From assembly GCA_026874595.1 (NCBI GenBank), contig CM049321.1, forward strand, positions 7,192,979 through 7,256,978: a stretch of 64,000 bases of DNA, read 5' to 3'. Of this stretch, positions 60,506 through 64,000 are shown in pieces. The notes under the pieces were generated by a model that made no database searches, was not told the origin of the DNA, and saw nothing but the letters and a program-made list of their open reading frames with translations. Every line of letters begins with the position of its first letter. Position 1 is the stretch's first letter. Source of the stretch: Sipunculus nudus (taxonomy: Eukaryota; Annelida; Sipuncula; Golfingiida; Sipunculidae). A program made the position numbers and the translations under genes.

Positions 60506-60513
60506 CATGACTC

Positions 60514-62071
60514 CAGACATGGGTCGAATACAGGAGAAATGTATTCGAATACGAATGCGAATACAGCAGGGGTACACGAATACGAATACGAATACAAATA
60601 CTCCAAAACAGAAACGTATTCGAATACGAATACGAATACAAATATAAATGTATTCCTGAATACCAATATGAATACAATTTACTGAAACACAGAGAAACTA
60701 TGAAGTATCATTTTTGTGTAATACTACTAATTGCAATCATCATATATTCACACTTGCAAAATGTATTTAAGTCCAAAATTCAAAAAATTTATGTAATCCA
60801 CTGTGTATGCATTAATTTCCATACCACATAATGACGGAGTATTATTTATTATGGAAGTTTGTTATACAAAATATATAAATGAATGTTCCTTTCAGGGTTG
60901 GGGCCAGGTACTTGTACCTTTACCTAGGTACACAATTCAGAGTACCTGTACCTGTGCCTGTACCTGGCTGTCATGAGTAGGAAGTACCCTGTACCTGTAC
61001 CTGGAACTAAAGTTGCTGTACCTGGTATAGGGTACTCCAGGTACAATTTTGATACTTGAAATGGACACCAGGCTTTAATCAATTGCCTGTACAAAGCTGT
61101 CACCCCTGTCAGGGCAGTTAGCCATGTAAGGCAAGCATTCATCCTTGCTGTCTTTGTAGCTAGCTACCTGGCTAGCTAGCTGGTTAACCTCCATCCCCTT
61201 AAACATGAAGTTCATTGCAGCATTATATTATCAGCACAAGGATACAGCAACCAACAAAGGATATCAATGTATACTGGGGGTTGCCTACATGCCCCATGTC
61301 AGAAGTTGGCTCATATGTACACTGAACAGGGTTGGGGCCAGTTACTTGTACCTGTATCTAGGTACACAATTCACAGGTTTACCAAGATAATGGAATGGAC
61401 ATCAGGTTTGGTCAAGTAAGGTACTGGGCTGTCATCACTGTCAGGGCTTTAGCCTAGATTAGGCAGGGGTAATTACTAAGCTTTCAACCCTTAGAACTTG
61501 AGTGGATCTGGGCTCGTAGCATGCTGGCCTAGCTACCTCCAGCCTCTACAAAGGAAGTTCAACGTGGCATTATCAGACATAAAGGGTACAAAGGAAAGGT
61601 ATATGGACAGCTTTGCTTGCCCCATGTAGATACCTGTTATCTTGTATGTTTAACGATCATTGGTGTAGGATAAATGTAGAAGTAAAAAGAGGGTCTGACT
61701 GATGGAGATGTACATACACATGACAGAATAAACACATTAATATTAATTTATTATGATAAAAGAAAAAATGTTAAAATGTGTTAAAAAGATTATTAATGTG
61801 CATGTTTTAAGTGGGTCAAAATCGATCACTGTTGAAATAATGGCACATTTTTCCAAATGGATAAAGGACAAAAGGTAAACAACATTAATGTATACTGCAT
61901 GTGTTCATGAAAAAATATTCATGAATGTGAATACTTCTGCAATGTATTTGAATACGAATACAAATACTTTTGTACTTTTTACAAATGTATTCGAATACGA
62001 ATACGAATACTGAGAATACCTGTATTCGAATACAATGAATACAAATACTGAATACGAATACCCCATGTCTG
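60514..62071. mobile_element. hAT-like element filled with hexamer arrays, 8-bp target duplication
   Basis: CATGACTC at 60506-60513 is repeated at 62072-62079. The ends are CAGACATGGGTCGAATAC and GTATTC(G)-type sequence closing as CCCCATGTCTG, typical hAT termini. Subterminal GAATAC/GTATTC arrays lie at 60540-60665 and 61935-62060. Two internal TACCTG/GTACCT arrays lie at 60900-61050 and 61325-61385, each within a duplicated GGTTGGGGCCAG block. No transposase. Confidence 0.8.
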
Positions 62072-62119
62072 CATGACTCAGCTGCGAAATTAATACCCCA
62101 ATAGACAATTTTTAATAAG

Positions 62120-62610
62120 CAATACTAAATACCAAAGCTAAAACACTGATGGACATTGCTCATTAATTCACCTCAATATTACTGAACCTATTGACTTCAT
62201 TTCTGTCGATTCAATACAAATCACGCGATATTCCTTTTAATTAAAATTCAAATTCAAATTTGACCACAGATTTGTCTCCATTAAAATATCTGAGCGCCAA
62301 TAAATAAAGAAATTAGTGACTTTGAGGTTATATGTTATACAATACTATTTTATGGTGACCTTATGTGTAAAAGTTTACAGACACACAAGGTCGGAGTCGT
62401 AAACGTCACAGTTGTTCTGGTACTGAACCCGGACAAACAGTCATGCAATATCCAAGTCACGCACTTTGTTGGGTGGGGAACTTGGTTCCGCTTGATTCAC
62501 CATAATAACTATTATTCTCTATCCATTTTCACTTTTACATCAGGACATATAAAACCATATCAGCAGTTATTGACGAGTCTGAGAGGTCTTCTCTCTCACG
62601 TCTCTGAACA
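62120..62610 (+). promoter_or_regulatory. sPLA2 gene C promoter and 5' UTR
   Basis: Duplicate of 49490-50045. A TATA box, TATAAAA, is at 62548-62554, 63 bp before the ATG. The 5' UTR keeps GACGAGTCTGAGAGGTC and CTCTCTCAC. Confidence 0.65.
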
Positions 62611-62656
62611 ATGAACGGCACAAAGATTTCCATCTTGATCGGGCTCTCGCTGACAG
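62611..62656 (+). CDS. sPLA2 gene C exon 1 (gene runs off the window)
   Basis: It encodes MNGTKISILIGLSLT, differing from gene B exon 1 at only a few residues, with the same phase-1 donor ACAG|GTAAGT. The next 1.3 kb contains no exon 2, as expected from the 4.6-kb intron 1 of gene B. Presumed third sPLA2; whether it encodes a complete enzyme cannot be judged here. Confidence 0.65.
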
Positions 62657-63267
62657 GTAAGTCAAGTATGTCAGTGCAATGTTATAAGATCTAAAAAATA
62701 ATCAAAATACATAAATATATAGAAATAATGCAAATACATAAAATACCGATCTTCTCGGATTGGCTTCTGACCAAACTAAAAATGCTCAGGTATCCTGACT
62801 CGTGAAACCTGCTTGAAGTTTAGATTTTAAAAGATAAGTTGGGAAAATAATCGTAAACTCACTTTGAGACACGCAAAAAGGAATTTTTATAGATTTTAAT
62901 ACGACTGGAATTTTACCTGTCTATTATTTGGTATTATTTGGTTATTAAAGTATTATTTTCAAGAAGGCCGAATACCAATTCTTGATCATGCGACCGGCAA
63001 TGTGCGAGTTTACAAAAGCCGTGTTAGCAAGTTCCGTTTAGCATAATTTTAACTATTATTATAAGGTGTGAGACATTCCTGATTACAGGGTTAGTGCCAT
63101 AACAGACGTTAAAATACCCGCTATGGATGACCTTAAAAGTTGATGCAAAAAAAAAACAAGATTTAAATTTAATTAGATAATAATCATGCGACTAGAAGGG
63201 GGCTCACACTGTTTTTTTCAATGTTGCTCCCGGTATTTACACGATTGTTCCCGATTTGTCGGTTTCA

Positions 63268-63550
63268 CATTCATCCTTCGCCAGAGGTCGCTTCTACTTA
63301 AAACTAACCTACTTGTTCCAACTGTCACATTTCAAAATAAAAAGTTATAACATTTTAAGAAATCACCTTCTGTTTACATTTCGCATGGACATGCTTACAA
63401 ACTTTTATTTATACTTTGAAGTCCTTACCACAAAACAATGTTTTTTTTTATATTTTGCCTTGAAACAGTTCTTATCCAACATGTCCAAAATAAAATTCTT
63501 CCCTACATTTATGTCTGCATCGCTGGTGTATTCAGAAGCCGCGGTGCATC
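63268..63550 (-). repeat. Dispersed repeat family R2, copy in gene C intron 1
   Basis: The reverse complement shares ATGTTGGATAAGAA, TTTCAAGGCAAAATA and AGTAGAAGCGACCTCTGGCG with 41195-41500. The open frame on the plus strand is a by-product. Confidence 0.6.
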
Positions 63551-64000
63551 GATTTCAAAGCGTTTTATATTCATTAAAAAAGAATTGATTTTCAAGGTCA
63601 AACTTTATTCTTAACTCTGTATATTTTCATGTAAAACAAAAGAATTTCTTGCTTTCTAGACGAACGGTATTATTGTTCCTTATTTTTTTCAACAGTTTCG
63701 CTAAAGTTTAACAATAAGTATAATTTGCGTTGACCACAGAGAAGTATTAGGGTCTGCGCCTGATGTTCACAAAACGTTATTTCAAAATTGCTCGGCTTTG
63801 CTATTTGTTGTGTTTTATAGGATTTATGTGACGTGTCTTAATAATGTATCCTATTTCATCGCAAAACTTTCCTCCTGTTTCTAGCGCTGGCAGTGGCGCC
63901 AAACTGTACTAATAGTGCCACATTTATATTTACAAAGCATGCGGCTGTCGAGACGTCTGTTTACTCTGTTAAAGGGCCCTGTGAGTAGCAACAACAGACA

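Noticed and set aside
60433-60685. Tyr/Glu or Phe/Val-rich repeat proteins
   Set aside because: Translation of the GAATAC hexamer arrays of the hAT-like element.

Overview
The window is eukaryotic nuclear DNA. It is AT-rich and intron-rich, packed with (TA)n microsatellites and short DNA transposons, and coding sequence is sparse and split into small exons at GT/AG sites. Repeat content and gene families suggest a marine invertebrate, most likely a mollusc; that is an inference and the species is not identified.

Layout. (1) 46-6323, minus strand: a gene I assembled from seven exons (966 nt, 321 aa) with signal peptide, two C-type lectin-like domains, a transmembrane helix and a short cytoplasmic tail. 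Its large last-but-one intron holds a decayed LINE, a terminal-inverted-repeat element and a (TA)n block. (2) 6.4-20.3 kb: no gene recognised. It holds two arrays of a ~77-bp satellite with a telomere-like core (11.7-12.2 and 16.7-18.0 kb) around a 3.4-kb element with ~430-bp inverted ends. (3) 20.4-21.7 kb, minus strand: a tandem-domain GNAT acetyltransferase, apparently a pseudogene with stops and a frameshift. (4) 21.7-36.4 kb: transposon remnants, a tRNA-like SINE, a hAT-like element with an 8-bp target duplication, and microsatellites.

(5) 36.5-64 kb, plus strand: a tandem cluster of secreted phospholipase A2 (sPLA2) genes. Gene A (36547-40115) and gene B (50046-59335) each have four coding exons of identical length (46, 166, 110, 92 nt), encode 137-aa precursors with a dibasic pro-site, and keep the calcium loop, the catalytic His/Asp and 12 cysteines. 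Gene C starts at 62611 and runs off the window. Promoters and first introns of B and C are recent duplicates of about 0.55 kb or more.

(6) The cluster is full of mobile DNA: a foldback-like element with tandem-repeat arms inserted into a SINE-like repeat (45009-46962, target duplication visible), a 184-bp palindromic MITE, a 385-bp MITE with a perfect 9-bp target duplication, and a 1.56-kb hAT-like element filled with GAATAC and TACCTG hexamer arrays. L2/CR1-like LINE 3' fragments lie in gene B introns.

The lectin-like receptor and the secreted phospholipases would both fit host defence, digestion or venom-type roles. Nothing in the window decides among these. I see no prokaryotic, viral or CRISPR features.
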